DNA of 64,000 nt from Paenibacillus bouchesdurhonensis (GCF_900155685.1 NZ_LT732548.1:1986301-2050300); one strand, 5' to 3'; numbered from the stretch's first letter, positions 8,733 to 17,295 are shown. Notes: generated by a model from the sequence alone, not told the origin. Translations and numbers: made by a program.

Positions 8733-10613
8733 ATGAAATTCCCCAATCTTTTCAAACCGATTAGAATCAAAAATGTAGTGTTCAATAACCGGATTATCGC
8801 GACCCCTGCGGGTCCATATCATGATAAAGCGATTGGCGGCGCTGGTGTGATCATTACGGGAAGCGTCAATGTTAGCAGGAAGAGAGCGAGCTACTCCCGG
8901 CCGGACGAGCCTTATGCTTTTGACAAATACCAAATAGAAGCCACGAGAAACCGCGTCATTATTGCCCACCAGGCCGGGGCCAAAGCTTCCTTGGAGCTGA
9001 TTCACTCCGGACAATATGCGCGTGTCGACGATTACGCGATCGGTCCGATTGATATGGTCAGACAAGACGGGACCATCGTTAAAGCGATGGACGAGCAAAT
9101 GATGGATGAGGTCGCAAACGATTGGGCGGAAACGGCTAGGCGGGCCAAAGAGACCGGTTTCGATCTGGTTATGCTTCATTTCGCGCACGGCTGGCTGCCT
9201 GCCGAGTTTCTCTCGCCGCTGTTTAATAAGCGGACAGACGAGTACGGCGGTTCCTTTGAAAACCGAATTAAATTTCCCAAAATGATCGTAGAGCGGGTTC
9301 GCCAGGCCGTCGGGCCAGATTTTATCGTGGATATGCGGATCAGCGCCTCTGAAGTTGTAGATGGTTCCATTGAATTCAAGGACGTTCTGGAATTTATCAA
9401 AATTATAGAAGACAAAATCGACATGGTTCATATCTCAGCGGGGCTTGACATCAACTACGAAGGAAATGTTCATATGGCTCCAACTATTTTTAAAGAGCAT
9501 ATGCCGAATGTGGAGTGGGCAGCCGAAGTGAAACGGAATGTCAGCATTCCAGTGACCGTTGTCGGGGCGATTATGAATCCGACCGAAGCCGAATCGATTA
9601 TCGCCGAGGGAAAAGCTGATTTTGTAGCCTTAGGACGGCCGCTTATCGCCGACCCGTTCTGGCCCCAGAAAGCCAAAGAAGGCCGTGATGAGGATATAGT
9701 TCCTTGCCTGCGCTGCCAATATTGCTATCATATATCGACCGAGAGAAAAAATGTGGGCTGCTCCGTCAACCCTAGATATATGAGACCTGACCTCGTGCCC
9801 CTGGAACTGCCGAAGGCGAAGAAGCAAAGGAAGGTCGTGATCATCGGCGGCGGGCCAGCCGGGATGAAAGCCGCTCTCGTCGCGGATGAGCGGGGGCATG
9901 AAGTGATCCTGCTGGAAAAGGGAGATGCACTCGGTGGAGCGCTGCGTTATTCCGAATATGAAGAACTGAAAATTGACTTGTACAATTACATGAAATATCT
10001 TATCGTCCAGATGAATAAATCCAAGGTGAAGGTTCAATTGGGGGTAGAAGCGACACCGGAGCTGGTAAAAGGGCTCTCCCCGGATGCCATCATCATTGCG
10101 GTAGGCGCCCATCCATTCACGCCGCCGATTAAAGGAGTGGAACTGGATCATGTTTATGGCGCGCTGGATGTTTATACCCGAATGGATGAAGTGGGCCACG
10201 ATGTGGTTCTCATCGGTGGCGGTTCTACTGGCTGCGAACTAGGCATCGAACTGGCGCGACAAGGGAAAAACGTTACGATTATGGAAGCGGGCGATATCCT
10301 GGCGAAGAACGGGAACATTCTATATCGCGTTGGACTAAGACAGACGATGGATAAAGAAAAGACCCTCCATTCCAAAATGAATGTCAAAATCAAGGAAATT
10401 ACCGAAGAGGGCGTTGTCTATGAAGAAGCAGGAGAACAGAAGCACCATCCGGCTCAAACTGTAATTCTCTCAACGGGCATGAGAACTAATCCGAACTTGA
10501 TTGATTCGTTCTACGGAATCGTTCCGGACACCTTTATCGTCGGGGATGCCAACAGACCGAGAAATGTGATGGATGCGACAAGAGAGGCCTACCTGATTGC
10601 CAAGAACCTCTAA
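8733..10613 (+). CDS. Old-yellow-enzyme / 2,4-dienoyl-CoA reductase-type NAD(P)H:flavin oxidoreductase
   Basis: The protein has 626 residues and two parts. Residues 1-370 form the FMN-binding OYE TIM barrel, with HSGQY, a HFAHGWLPAEFLSPLFNKR segment and a VALGRPLIADP segment. Residues 370-626 form an FAD/NAD(P)H domain with two dinucleotide folds, VVIIGGGPAGMKAA and VVLIGGGSTGCELG. Between them CLRCQYC followed by 11 residues and Cys gives four ligands for a [4Fe-4S] cluster, as in dienoyl-CoA reductase and BaiCD/BaiH; the second spacer is one residue shorter than the usual Cx2Cx3C. Such enzymes reduce activated C=C bonds. Its place inside a beta-glucoside PTS operon suggests it acts on a plant aglycone (inference). 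The start is the ATG at 8733 after GAGGAG. Confidence 0.88.
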   Translation: MKFPNLFKPIRIKNVVFNNRIIATPAGPYHDKAIGGAGVIITGSVNVSRKRASYSRPDEPYAFDKYQIEATRNRVIIAHQAGAKASLELIHSGQYARVDDYAIGPIDMVRQDGTIVKAMDEQMMDEVANDWAETARRAKETGFDLVMLHFAHGWLPAEFLSPLFNKRTDEYGGSFENRIKFPKMIVERVRQAVGPDFIVDMRISASEVVDGSIEFKDVLEFIKIIEDKIDMVHISAGLDINYEGNVHMAPTIFKEHMPNVEWAAEVKRNVSIPVTVVGAIMNPTEAESIIAEGKADFVALGRPLIADPFWPQKAKEGRDEDIVPCLRCQYCYHISTERKNVGCSVNPRYMRPDLVPLELPKAKKQRKVVIIGGGPAGMKAALVADERGHEVILLEKGDALGGALRYSEYEELKIDLYNYMKYLIVQMNKSKVKVQLGVEATPELVKGLSPDAIIIAVGAHPFTPPIKGVELDHVYGALDVYTRMDEVGHDVVLIGGGSTGCELGIELARQGKNVTIMEAGDILAKNGNILYRVGLRQTMDKEKTLHSKMNVKIKEITEEGVVYEEAGEQKHHPAQTVILSTGMRTNPNLIDSFYGIVPDTFIVGDANRPRNVMDATREAYLIAKNL

Positions 10614-10654
10614 TCATAAATAGAAATTAAGCTGAGTATTATGGAGGCAATGTT

Positions 10655-11149
10655 ATGTTTGGACGTAAAAAGAAGAATCCCCCCCAGGCTGTATTGGAAA
10701 TTCCGGCGCCGTTGTCCGGCAAGATTATACCGTTGGAGCAGGTGCCGGATGAAGCCTTTTCCAGCAAGGCGATGGGTGAAGGCATAGCGGTTGAACCCGA
10801 TGCAGGCAAGGTGTTTGCACCGTTTGCAGGGAAAATTGCACATATTATGGAGAAAAGCAAACATGCGGTTCTGCTGGAGCATGCTTCCGGCGCGCAGATT
10901 TTGATCCATGTCGGAGTGAATACCGTTTCACTCAAAGGCGAAGGCTTTACCGCCCATGTAAACAATGGAGACAAGGTCGAGAAAGGCCAGCTGCTGCTGG
11001 AATTCGATATCCCTGCTATTCAGCAGGCAGGATATCCCGTAATTACACCGGTCATTGTCCCGAATGGCCAGGAATCTGTCAACAAGGTTGAAGTTGTGTC
11101 GGAGATCGCAAATCCGCAGCAGGAGACCGTCATACGCATTTATTTCTAA
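10655..11149 (+). CDS. PTS glucose-family EIIA protein
   Basis: The 164-residue cytoplasmic protein passes phosphate from HPr to the EIIB domain. The phospho-accepting site is His85 in ILIHVGVNTV, followed by LKGEGF, the classic EIIA-Glc signature. A second His in KHAVLLEHASG (around residue 77) is the conserved active-site partner. It supplies the domain missing from the EIIBC protein at the head of the operon, and a terminator follows directly. A role as a global regulator like E. coli Crr is not expected in a Firmicute. Confidence 0.92.
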   Translation: MFGRKKKNPPQAVLEIPAPLSGKIIPLEQVPDEAFSSKAMGEGIAVEPDAGKVFAPFAGKIAHIMEKSKHAVLLEHASGAQILIHVGVNTVSLKGEGFTAHVNNGDKVEKGQLLLEFDIPAIQQAGYPVITPVIVPNGQESVNKVEVVSEIANPQQETVIRIYF

Positions 11150-11155
11150 TACAAA

Positions 11156-11192
11156 CTCCCCTTCGTCGAGGTTATCGCGAAGGGGAATTTGT
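11156..11192 (+). terminator. Rho-independent terminator of the PTS operon
   Basis: The inverted repeat CCCCTTCG...CGAAGGGG with a 12-base loop lies 7 bp after the EIIA stop codon and is followed by AATTTG. The T run is short. Confidence 0.7.
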
Positions 11193-11278
11193 TTACTGGT
11201 AGGAACAGAATCAAAGGAGTTTTTCATCATATAAATTGTAAATGACAGCTAAAATGTTATCAATCTTATCTTTTATTC

Positions 11279-11653
11279 ATGGATTTACATCGGGCTTCAT
11301 TGAAGCCCTTCTTGGGGAATGCTGGCGGTAGATCCGATACGATCGCGGAACGAGTTATGAGGTATTTAATGAAAAATACGGAGAGAGATTTTGATGCCCA
11401 GGCTTTAAGCAAACACTTGAATTTAAACTATAGCTACATCTCGTCCGCTTTTAAGAAGCAGACGGGTCAAAGTGTTATCGAAGCCCATACGAAGCTGCGA
11501 ATAAATAAAGCCATTGAGCTAATGAAAAATAGCTCGTTGATCGTTTCTGAAATTAGTGACAAGCTAGGCTTCACGAATCCCTACTACTTCAGTAGGGTAT
11601 TTAAAAAAAGTGTTGGGGGAATCGCCGACGTCTTATATGAAACAAATTTATAA
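11279..11653 (+). pseudogene. AraC-family HTH domain remnant
   Basis: The 124 codons encode only an AraC-type double helix-turn-helix: the first HTH is around LSKHLNLNYSYISSAFKKQTGQS, the second around VSEISDKLGFTNPYYFSRVFKK. The sensor domain is absent, the canonical C-terminal GxxPxxYR motif is replaced by unrelated residues, and no RBS is visible. An in-frame stop 39 bases before the ATG excludes a longer protein. It is best read as the decayed 3' end of a YesN-type or other AraC regulator, although a free-standing HTH protein cannot be ruled out. Confidence 0.6.
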
Positions 11654-11693
11654 GACATAAAGCTGAGAAGGGGCAATGTTTGAAAAAAATTAA

Positions 11694-11722
11694 TTGACCA
11701 CCAGTACATATTTTCGTATAAT
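11694..11722 (+). promoter_or_regulatory. Sigma-A promoter of the peptide-sensing regulator
   Basis: TTGACC and TATAAT are spaced by 17 bp. The transcript would start near 11729 and carry a strong AGGAGGTGG at 11735-11743, which precedes a seven-codon TTG mini-ORF before the regulator's own RBS (GGAGGAG) and ATG at 11803. Confidence 0.8.
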
Positions 11723-11802
11723 GTGTAAAAATATAGGAGGTGGATTCTTTGCTTTTTTCTAATATGTAACTTTATGTCGATACATAGGAAGGAGGAGCCT
11801 GA

Positions 11803-13170
11803 ATGACGAATGGATCCACGATTCGTTCTGTAATTGAACAGGAACTAGAGCGTAGAGGTTACTCTTTGAGCAGTTTTTCCAGCCGCTCGGGAATAAATCG
11901 CGGGACACTCAGCGCCATTCTAAACGGAAACCCTCCCAAGCCCATTGCCATAAGCCAGCTGGATCTAATAACGGAAGCCTTAGAGTACCCTGAAGGCCAC
12001 TATTATCCGTTGTATGTCGATGAATGCGTAGATTCAGATCAACCAAATCGGCGAAGACTCAAGGCATTCCTACTCCGTTGTGCGGAAGTGGGACAGAAGG
12101 AATGCATTCAAGAGGTGCTTAATTGCATTATAGAAAATTTGAACTATATTCCGATGATCTTTGATATTGGCGAGGAACTTTACGAGAAAGGGCTGCGTGA
12201 GGAATCCCGGCTATTCTACAATGTAGTGATCGAGAGCGAGAAGTACCAGCATTCCGAGCGGCTAGCCATCAGCCATTATCGAATTTTTCGGTTATCGTTG
12301 GGGGATGATACAGAGGCTAATCTGATTGCGGCTACACGATTTGAGCTTTACTTGCATCGATTACCTGAGGATTATCAATTGGACGGATTATTACATCTGA
12401 CCAATGTTTATTTGACATTGCAAAAATGGGAATTGACTGAAATATATGCTGATGAGCTAATAAAGCTTGCAAAAGCGACATATAAAAATTATGAGAGAGC
12501 ATTTAAACAATCTAAAGAGTTTCAGTTTAGAGCAGAGAGACATCTTGTCGTTTATTATGGACAAGGATATCTGTTAAAGGGCGTTTCATTACAGCTTCAA
12601 AGAAAATATGAAAATATGGAGGAGTATATAGCCGCTTATGCTGATTTAAGCTGGTTTATTGGGTTGAATGAATTAGGCAAGCACGAAGTTGAGAGATTTA
12701 AATTATTTGCTAAATTAAATATGTACAACTTACAGGTTTTACGGGGAGATCAATCAATAATCCCAGAATATATTAATTCAGTTAAGAAGTATCCTTATGA
12801 AATACTACCTAGCTTGCGGGCTATAGTTGAGGCATCAAATATGCATGGTTTTTTTATAGATGATGTGCTTGAACAGTTTGATATAGATACGGAGTTATAT
12901 GATCAGATTGATAATTATTATAAACCAGAGGTAAGCAGGGATAGGTATTTGAGATTAAGCTACCAACTATCTTTATATTCTTTCAGAAAAAAGGATTATA
13001 AGGAAGGAATAGAGAAATCATTATATTCGCTTAAGTATGCTATTCTTCTTAAAAACCATTTTTATTTTATGAAAATAGTACCTTTATTTGAGCGATACAG
13101 ATCATTTGCAACGGGGGAACAGCTCAAGGAATACGAAAAATTATTAGAGGAGGTGTTGAAGGATGCGTAA
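11803..13170 (+). CDS. HTH/TPR regulator, RRNPP-like (AimR/AloR, PlcR or NprR type) quorum-sensing receptor
   Basis: The 455-residue protein begins with a Xre-type helix-turn-helix (about residues 5-65; RGYSLSSFSSRSGINRGTLS is its core). The rest is helical and reads as degenerate TPR repeats (about 80-450) with many Tyr/Leu/Asn-rich helices, as in AimR, PlcR, NprR and Rap. The last 8 bases overlap the start of a small secreted-peptide gene, the standard receptor-pheromone layout. Paenibacillus AloR proteins (AimR relatives) have this build. Expected role: bind a re-imported short peptide and change DNA binding. The first third has balanced base composition, while the TPR-coding part is AT-rich compared with its neighbours, hinting at separate evolution. 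No phage genes are nearby, so it is probably not an arbitrium lysis switch. Confidence 0.85.
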   Translation: MTNGSTIRSVIEQELERRGYSLSSFSSRSGINRGTLSAILNGNPPKPIAISQLDLITEALEYPEGHYYPLYVDECVDSDQPNRRRLKAFLLRCAEVGQKECIQEVLNCIIENLNYIPMIFDIGEELYEKGLREESRLFYNVVIESEKYQHSERLAISHYRIFRLSLGDDTEANLIAATRFELYLHRLPEDYQLDGLLHLTNVYLTLQKWELTEIYADELIKLAKATYKNYERAFKQSKEFQFRAERHLVVYYGQGYLLKGVSLQLQRKYENMEEYIAAYADLSWFIGLNELGKHEVERFKLFAKLNMYNLQVLRGDQSIIPEYINSVKKYPYEILPSLRAIVEASNMHGFFIDDVLEQFDIDTELYDQIDNYYKPEVSRDRYLRLSYQLSLYSFRKKDYKEGIEKSLYSLKYAILLKNHFYFMKIVPLFERYRSFATGEQLKEYEKLLEEVLKDA

Positions 13171-13279
13171 TTGGTTTATGGCATTTATTATTGTCATTAG
13201 TTTAGGCTCCGGTTTACTGGGAGGGACTGTGAATTCATCCAATCCGATAAAACCATTCGAACATGGAGCAGGTACCTAG
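13163..13279 (+). CDS. Probable quorum-sensing pro-peptide (AloP/AimP/PapR-like)
   Basis: This 38-codon gene starts at ATG 13163, with GGAGGTG 7 bp upstream, overlapping the receptor's stop codon. The product has a short N-terminus with Arg2, a hydrophobic core from about Trp4 to Leu19, a Gly/Thr/Ser-rich region, and ends in NPIKPFEHGAGT. This fits a Sec-exported pro-peptide whose C-terminal 5-8 residues (such as EHGAGT) are released outside and re-imported by an oligopeptide permease. The size, position and overlap match known RRNPP pheromone genes. The mature form and the pairing are inferred. Confidence 0.75.
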   Translation: MRNWFMAFIIVISLGSGLLGGTVNSSNPIKPFEHGAGT

Positions 13280-13326
13280 TTATTAATTAAGGTAAAACTG
13301 CGCATGAGCTAACAGAGCTACATAAT

Positions 13327-13367
13327 CACAAAGCCAGCTAGCAGAGAATCTGCTAGCTGGCTTTGTG
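13327..13367. terminator. Bidirectional terminator, perfect 18-bp stem
   Basis: CACAAAGCCAGCTAGCAG is repeated perfectly in inverse after a 5-base loop (AGAAT). It lies between the convergent pro-peptide gene and AraC-type gene. T tracts are weak, but the stem is unusually long and exact. Confidence 0.75.
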
Positions 13368-13377
13368 TTCTCGTATC

Positions 13378-14235
13378 TCACTTATAAAACAACAAACGAT
13401 TCGCATAAGCGTTACGGTACTCGGTTGGGGTGAGGCCGGTCATTTGCTTGAACGATTTCATGAAATGATGGCTGTCATGATAGCTAAGCTGCATCGCAAT
13501 TTCATGGATTGTTTGGTTCGTATCGGTGAGCAGAAAGGAGGCGGCTTCGATTTTTTGCTGCAAAATATATTGCTTCAACGATACTCCAGCGATGCTGGAG
13601 AACAGGTGGGACAAGTATTTCACGTTATAGCCGAAATGATCAGCGATCTGGGACACTTTGAGAGGCTCGTAACGATGCCATTGGATATAATCGACGATAT
13701 CGTTGTAGAGCTGCAACTGCTTCAGCTTGCGATTGGGGCTTATTTCCTTGCGGAATAACTGGTTGTACAGCTCGCAGAGAATCGTCGTTGTCATGTAATT
13801 GCTTAGTGTTTGTTCCCGGTAGCTGCGCACGGCATCCTGGAGTTGCTTCATCAGGACGAGGATTTTGTCCGCGCTCCGCAGCGTACCTTTACGGGGAATG
13901 ACGATGCTTCCGGCCTGATGTTCATGCTCGGTCGTAAGGCAAGTCTGTAAGTCAGCTGCTCCATTGAACGGGGTGAAATGCAACCAATAGAAGCTGCAAT
14001 CCGAGGCCTGATATCCATACTGCTTCGCACGAGGAGGCATAAGCAGAAAGTCTCCTTCCTCCAGCACGTAACGCTCCTTTTCATCCGCAATATATAAAGA
14101 ACCTTTGGTTTGCACGAATAACTCGTAATCCATTAGCACTCTGCTCATATGGATCCAATCCGGCGACGGTGAAGTGAATTTCCCTGTCATGATCATATTT
14201 AGCGGTTTTTCCACATTAAATAGATAGCCACTCAT
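13378..14235 (-). CDS. AraC family regulator with N-terminal cupin sensor
   Basis: The 285-residue protein has an AraC-ligand-binding cupin domain (about 20-160; LEEGDFLLMPP is a typical turn). A C-terminal double HTH follows (about 185-285), with VSQIADHFGYNVKYLSHLFSS and IHEIAMQLSYHDSHHFMKSFKQMTGLTPTEYR. The ATG at 14235 is chosen because AGGGGGA lies upstream; the frame is open to 14271 without an RBS. It is divergent from the GH127 arabinofuranosidase gene across 250 bp and is the likely sugar-responsive activator of that gene. Confidence 0.9.
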   Translation of the reverse strand: MSGYLFNVEKPLNMIMTGKFTSPSPDWIHMSRVLMDYELFVQTKGSLYIADEKERYVLEEGDFLLMPPRAKQYGYQASDCSFYWLHFTPFNGAADLQTCLTTEHEHQAGSIVIPRKGTLRSADKILVLMKQLQDAVRSYREQTLSNYMTTTILCELYNQLFRKEISPNRKLKQLQLYNDIVDYIQWHRYEPLKVSQIADHFGYNVKYLSHLFSSIAGVSLKQYILQQKIEAASFLLTDTNQTIHEIAMQLSYHDSHHFMKSFKQMTGLTPTEYRNAYANRLLFYK

Positions 14236-14330
14236 GCAAAGTATCCCCCTATAAATCTGACATTTTAACACTTGATTCTAAGTCGTTATTGACAGTTTTG
14301 AATTTTAATATGACGATAACTATCCACTTT

Positions 14331-14354
14331 AACAATATCATTAACGATATCACT
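14331..14354 (+). repeat. Tandem 12-bp repeat in the araC-GH127 divergent region
   Basis: AACAATATCATT is followed directly by AACGATATCACT (10 of 12 identical). Two head-to-tail half-sites are the usual form of AraC-family targets, so this is a candidate site for the divergent regulator. The rest of 14236-14484 is AT-rich and shows no gene. Confidence 0.4.
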
Positions 14355-14484
14355 TCTAAATGAATATTCCTACAGTAAAGATAAACACCTAACCTTTTTA
14401 CATTGATTCGAACGTTTCGCTATTTACCCTAGCAACCCCAAAACGCTAATCTGGAGTTAGTCATTAATCTGAGGAAAAAGAGGG

Positions 14485-16770
14485 ATGAAGATGGAGACGA
14501 ACTTGAGACGTGATGTGCTTAAGGATTTTGGGTTGCAACGGGTTGTATTGACGGGGGATTATCATGTCAACGCTTTTGCCAAAGAGTTGCAATATTTGAA
14601 CAGCTACGATGTAGACCGGCTGCTGGCCGGCTTCCGGGAGAACCGGGGCCTAGAGCCAAAGGCGCAGAAATATCCCGGCTGGGAGGATACAGAGATCCGC
14701 GGGCATACGCTGGGTCATTTTTTGACAGCGTGCTCGCAAGCCTATGAGAATACACAAGACGCAGCTCTGCTGGAGAAGCTGGAATATATGATGTCCGAGC
14801 TGGCGGAGTGTCAATTCGAGAGCGGGTATTTGTCGGCTTTTCCCGAGCAACTGATTGAAAATATTGAAATGAGGCAGCCTGCCTGGGTGCCTTGGTATAC
14901 GATGCATAAGATCATCGCCGGATTGATCTCCGTTTATCATGCGACGGGCTCCCAAACGGCTTACGATACGGTGGTGAAGCTTGGGGATTGGGTCGCCTCG
15001 CGGACATCCCGCTGGAGCAATGAGCTTCAGGCTACCGTGCTGGCCGTGGAATACGGGGGAATGAATGACTGTCTCTACGATCTATACAAAATTTCCGGGG
15101 ATGCGAAGCATCTGGATGCAGCCCATAAATTCGACGAGCTTCCTTTATTCGAAGCGATTCAGCAGGGCCGGGACATTTTGAGAGGCAAGCATGCCAACAC
15201 GACGATCCCTAAGTTCCTGGGGGCGTTAAATCGCTATTTGGTGCTGGGAGAGAGCGAACGCTTCTATCTGGAAGCGGCGCAGAGCTTCTGGGATATGGTC
15301 GTGTACCATCACAGCTACATGACCGGCGGCAACAGTGAGTCCGAGCACTTCGGTGAGCCGGACATCCTGAACAGCAAGCGCTCCGATATTACCTGCGAGA
15401 CGTGCAACAGCTACAATATGTTAAAGCTGACGCGTGAGCTATTCAAGCTGACTGGCGATGTGAAATACAGTGATTTCTATGAGCGAAATTACGTGAATGC
15501 GATATTGTCCTCACAGCATCCGGAAACGGGAATGACGATGTATTTTCAACCGATGGCAACCGGGTATTTTAAAATATACAGCTCGCCCTTTGAGCATTTC
15601 TGGTGCTGCACAGGTACGGGGATGGAGAGCTTTACGAAGCTCAATGACAGCATTTATTTTTACGCAGGGAACACGCTTTATATCAATCAATACGTTAGCT
15701 CCAAATTGAATTGGTCGGAGCAGGGAGTAAAGCTTACGCAGCGATCAGAAATTCCCGAGTCGGATGGGGTTGCGTTGACACTGGAAATTGAGGATGGCCG
15801 CAAAAAGTTGGATCTGCATCTGCGTATTCCTTATTGGGTTTCAGGCTCGATTGGGGTGAAGGTGAACGGTGAGGCAATTCAGTGGAGTACTGAAAAGCAA
15901 CATATCGTAATCGATCGGGAATGGAGCCACGGTGACGTAATAACGCTGACGCTGCCCATGAAAGTCATCATCTCCCGGCTGCCGGACAACCAGAATGTCG
16001 TGGGCTTCCAATATGGGCCTATCGTGCTTAGCGCTGGGCTTGGTACGGAGGATATGACGCAGGCGGCAACCGGAATTATGGTAAGTGTGCCAACGCGAAA
16101 AATGCTCGTCAAGGACTTCATTATTCCCAGGGAAATGACGCCGGAAGAATGGTTAAGCAACATTGAGAACCATCTAGTAAAACGGGGCAATGAGCTCGCA
16201 TTCGAGCTGCGAAACACGGACGAAGACGAACGGCTGGTGTTTACGCCGCATTACAGACAGCATCGCGAGCGGTATGGCATCTACTGGAACATCGTGGCTG
16301 CGGATTCCGATGAACTGAAGCAGCACTTGGAGCGGGGGCGGCAGGAGCAGCTTATTAGAGAGGCGACCATCGATAGTGTACAGGTCGGAAATGATCAATA
16401 TGAGCTGGAGCACGGGATTAAAGGAGAAGAGACCTTTGGCGGCGCCTGGGATGGCCTGAATGGCCGGGTGGCTCATGTTGGAGGCTGGTTCAGCTACAAG
16501 CTGGCCGTGAGTCCGGAAGTAGACAATCTGCTGCAGGTGACGTACTTCTCCATTAATCATGACCGGGTAATGAATATTTACGCCAACGGCGAACTGCTGG
16601 CCAGCGAGAGAACACCGGTTGAGCGCAAACGTGAATTTTTCACCAAGCAGTATCCGATCCCAGCCGAGCTTCTTCAAGGAAAGCGGGAGATGGAGTTCAA
16701 GTTCGTCCCGGAAGGTGATCTGAACGGCATTTACGGCGTGCTTCGAACGATGAAACCAATTGAGGAATAG
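14485..16770 (+). CDS. GH127 beta-L-arabinofuranosidase (DUF1680)
   Basis: This enzyme removes beta-linked L-arabinofuranose from arabino-oligosaccharides or hydroxyproline-arabinosides. The 761-residue length fits an (alpha/alpha)6 barrel (to about residue 420) plus two beta-sandwich domains. The zinc/nucleophile set known from HypBA1 is visible: Glu305 and Cys307 in CETCNSYNML, and Cys374-Cys375 in FWCCTGTGMESF, one of which is the catalytic cysteine. No signal peptide is seen, so the enzyme is intracellular. The start at 14485 or the ATG two codons on (14491, AGAGGG upstream) cannot be separated. Gene order with a divergent AraC regulator suggests substrate induction. Confidence 0.9.
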   Translation: MKMETNLRRDVLKDFGLQRVVLTGDYHVNAFAKELQYLNSYDVDRLLAGFRENRGLEPKAQKYPGWEDTEIRGHTLGHFLTACSQAYENTQDAALLEKLEYMMSELAECQFESGYLSAFPEQLIENIEMRQPAWVPWYTMHKIIAGLISVYHATGSQTAYDTVVKLGDWVASRTSRWSNELQATVLAVEYGGMNDCLYDLYKISGDAKHLDAAHKFDELPLFEAIQQGRDILRGKHANTTIPKFLGALNRYLVLGESERFYLEAAQSFWDMVVYHHSYMTGGNSESEHFGEPDILNSKRSDITCETCNSYNMLKLTRELFKLTGDVKYSDFYERNYVNAILSSQHPETGMTMYFQPMATGYFKIYSSPFEHFWCCTGTGMESFTKLNDSIYFYAGNTLYINQYVSSKLNWSEQGVKLTQRSEIPESDGVALTLEIEDGRKKLDLHLRIPYWVSGSIGVKVNGEAIQWSTEKQHIVIDREWSHGDVITLTLPMKVIISRLPDNQNVVGFQYGPIVLSAGLGTEDMTQAATGIMVSVPTRKMLVKDFIIPREMTPEEWLSNIENHLVKRGNELAFELRNTDEDERLVFTPHYRQHRERYGIYWNIVAADSDELKQHLERGRQEQLIREATIDSVQVGNDQYELEHGIKGEETFGGAWDGLNGRVAHVGGWFSYKLAVSPEVDNLLQVTYFSINHDRVMNIYANGELLASERTPVERKREFFTKQYPIPAELLQGKREMEFKFVPEGDLNGIYGVLRTMKPIEE

Positions 16771-16782
16771 TAGCTTTAATCT

Positions 16783-16832
16783 AAAGGCGATTTTAGGGAG
16801 CTGAGGGCAGCTCGTTCTAAGGTCGCCTTTTT
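16783..16832 (+). terminator. Terminator after the GH127 gene
   Basis: An outer stem AAAGGCGA/TCGCCTTT encloses an inner hairpin GAGCTG-AGGG-CAGCTC, followed by TTTTT. Confidence 0.75.
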
Positions 16833-16978
16833 ATATGGTGAGAATGACATTAAGTCGGTGAGATGGGGGGGAATTACTAGAAAGGCTATATAGTATAAGC
16901 GTTTAGCGCTTTGCTGCCTAAACCAACTGTATTTGCTGTATTTAATTCAGGGAGTCTGGTGCAGGATGTACAATTAAC

Positions 16979-17103
16979 TGGATTTCTGGAGGTTATCACC
17001 AAAATATTTGGCTAGGAAGGCGATAAGGCGAGGTTTAAATGCATGAAATCCAGGTATTTCTCAAATCGGTCACATTGACCAATAAATAGTTGCAGAAATC
17101 CAG
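16979..17103. repeat. Intergenic repeat with 11-bp inverted ends
   Basis: CTGGATTTCTG (16979-16989) and its exact complement CAGAAATCCAG (17093-17103) bound about 125 bp, with a third GAAATCCAG copy at 17045-17053. No ORF is present in 16833-17498 (about 670 bp). Apart from this element, the direct repeat near 17245 and the promoter at 17409, nothing was recognised there. It may be a small mobile-repeat or structured-RNA relic. Confidence 0.4.
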
Positions 17104-17244
17104 CTAGGTATAGGTCGATACAGCGCAGCGAGTGGGCACCTAACAGTAATCCGCTCAACTCAGTTATCATATGTCTCTACAGTAAAGAAGGGGCAGCGCA
17201 TTAGCTGCACATTTATTTGAAAGTAACGACGGGTATCTTGTAAT

Positions 17245-17295
17245 CGTTAAATTAATCGCAAAATATATCATGAAGCATAACGTTAAATTTATCGC
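17245..17295 (+). repeat. Direct repeat CGTTAAATTWATCGC, 36 bp apart
   Basis: CGTTAAATTAATCGC (17245-17259) and CGTTAAATTTATCGC (17281-17295) differ by one base. They lie about 115 bp upstream of the GH51 promoter -35 box and may be regulator sites. Confidence 0.4.

Noticed and set aside
11803..13279. Arbitrium lysis-lysogeny system
   Set aside because: The receptor-peptide layout fits, but no phage genes are near it; a chromosomal AloR/PlcR-like role is more likely.
13363..13758. 131-residue plus-strand ORF
   Set aside because: It is the antisense of the AraC gene at 13378-14235, overlaps the terminator stem and has no RBS or family motif.
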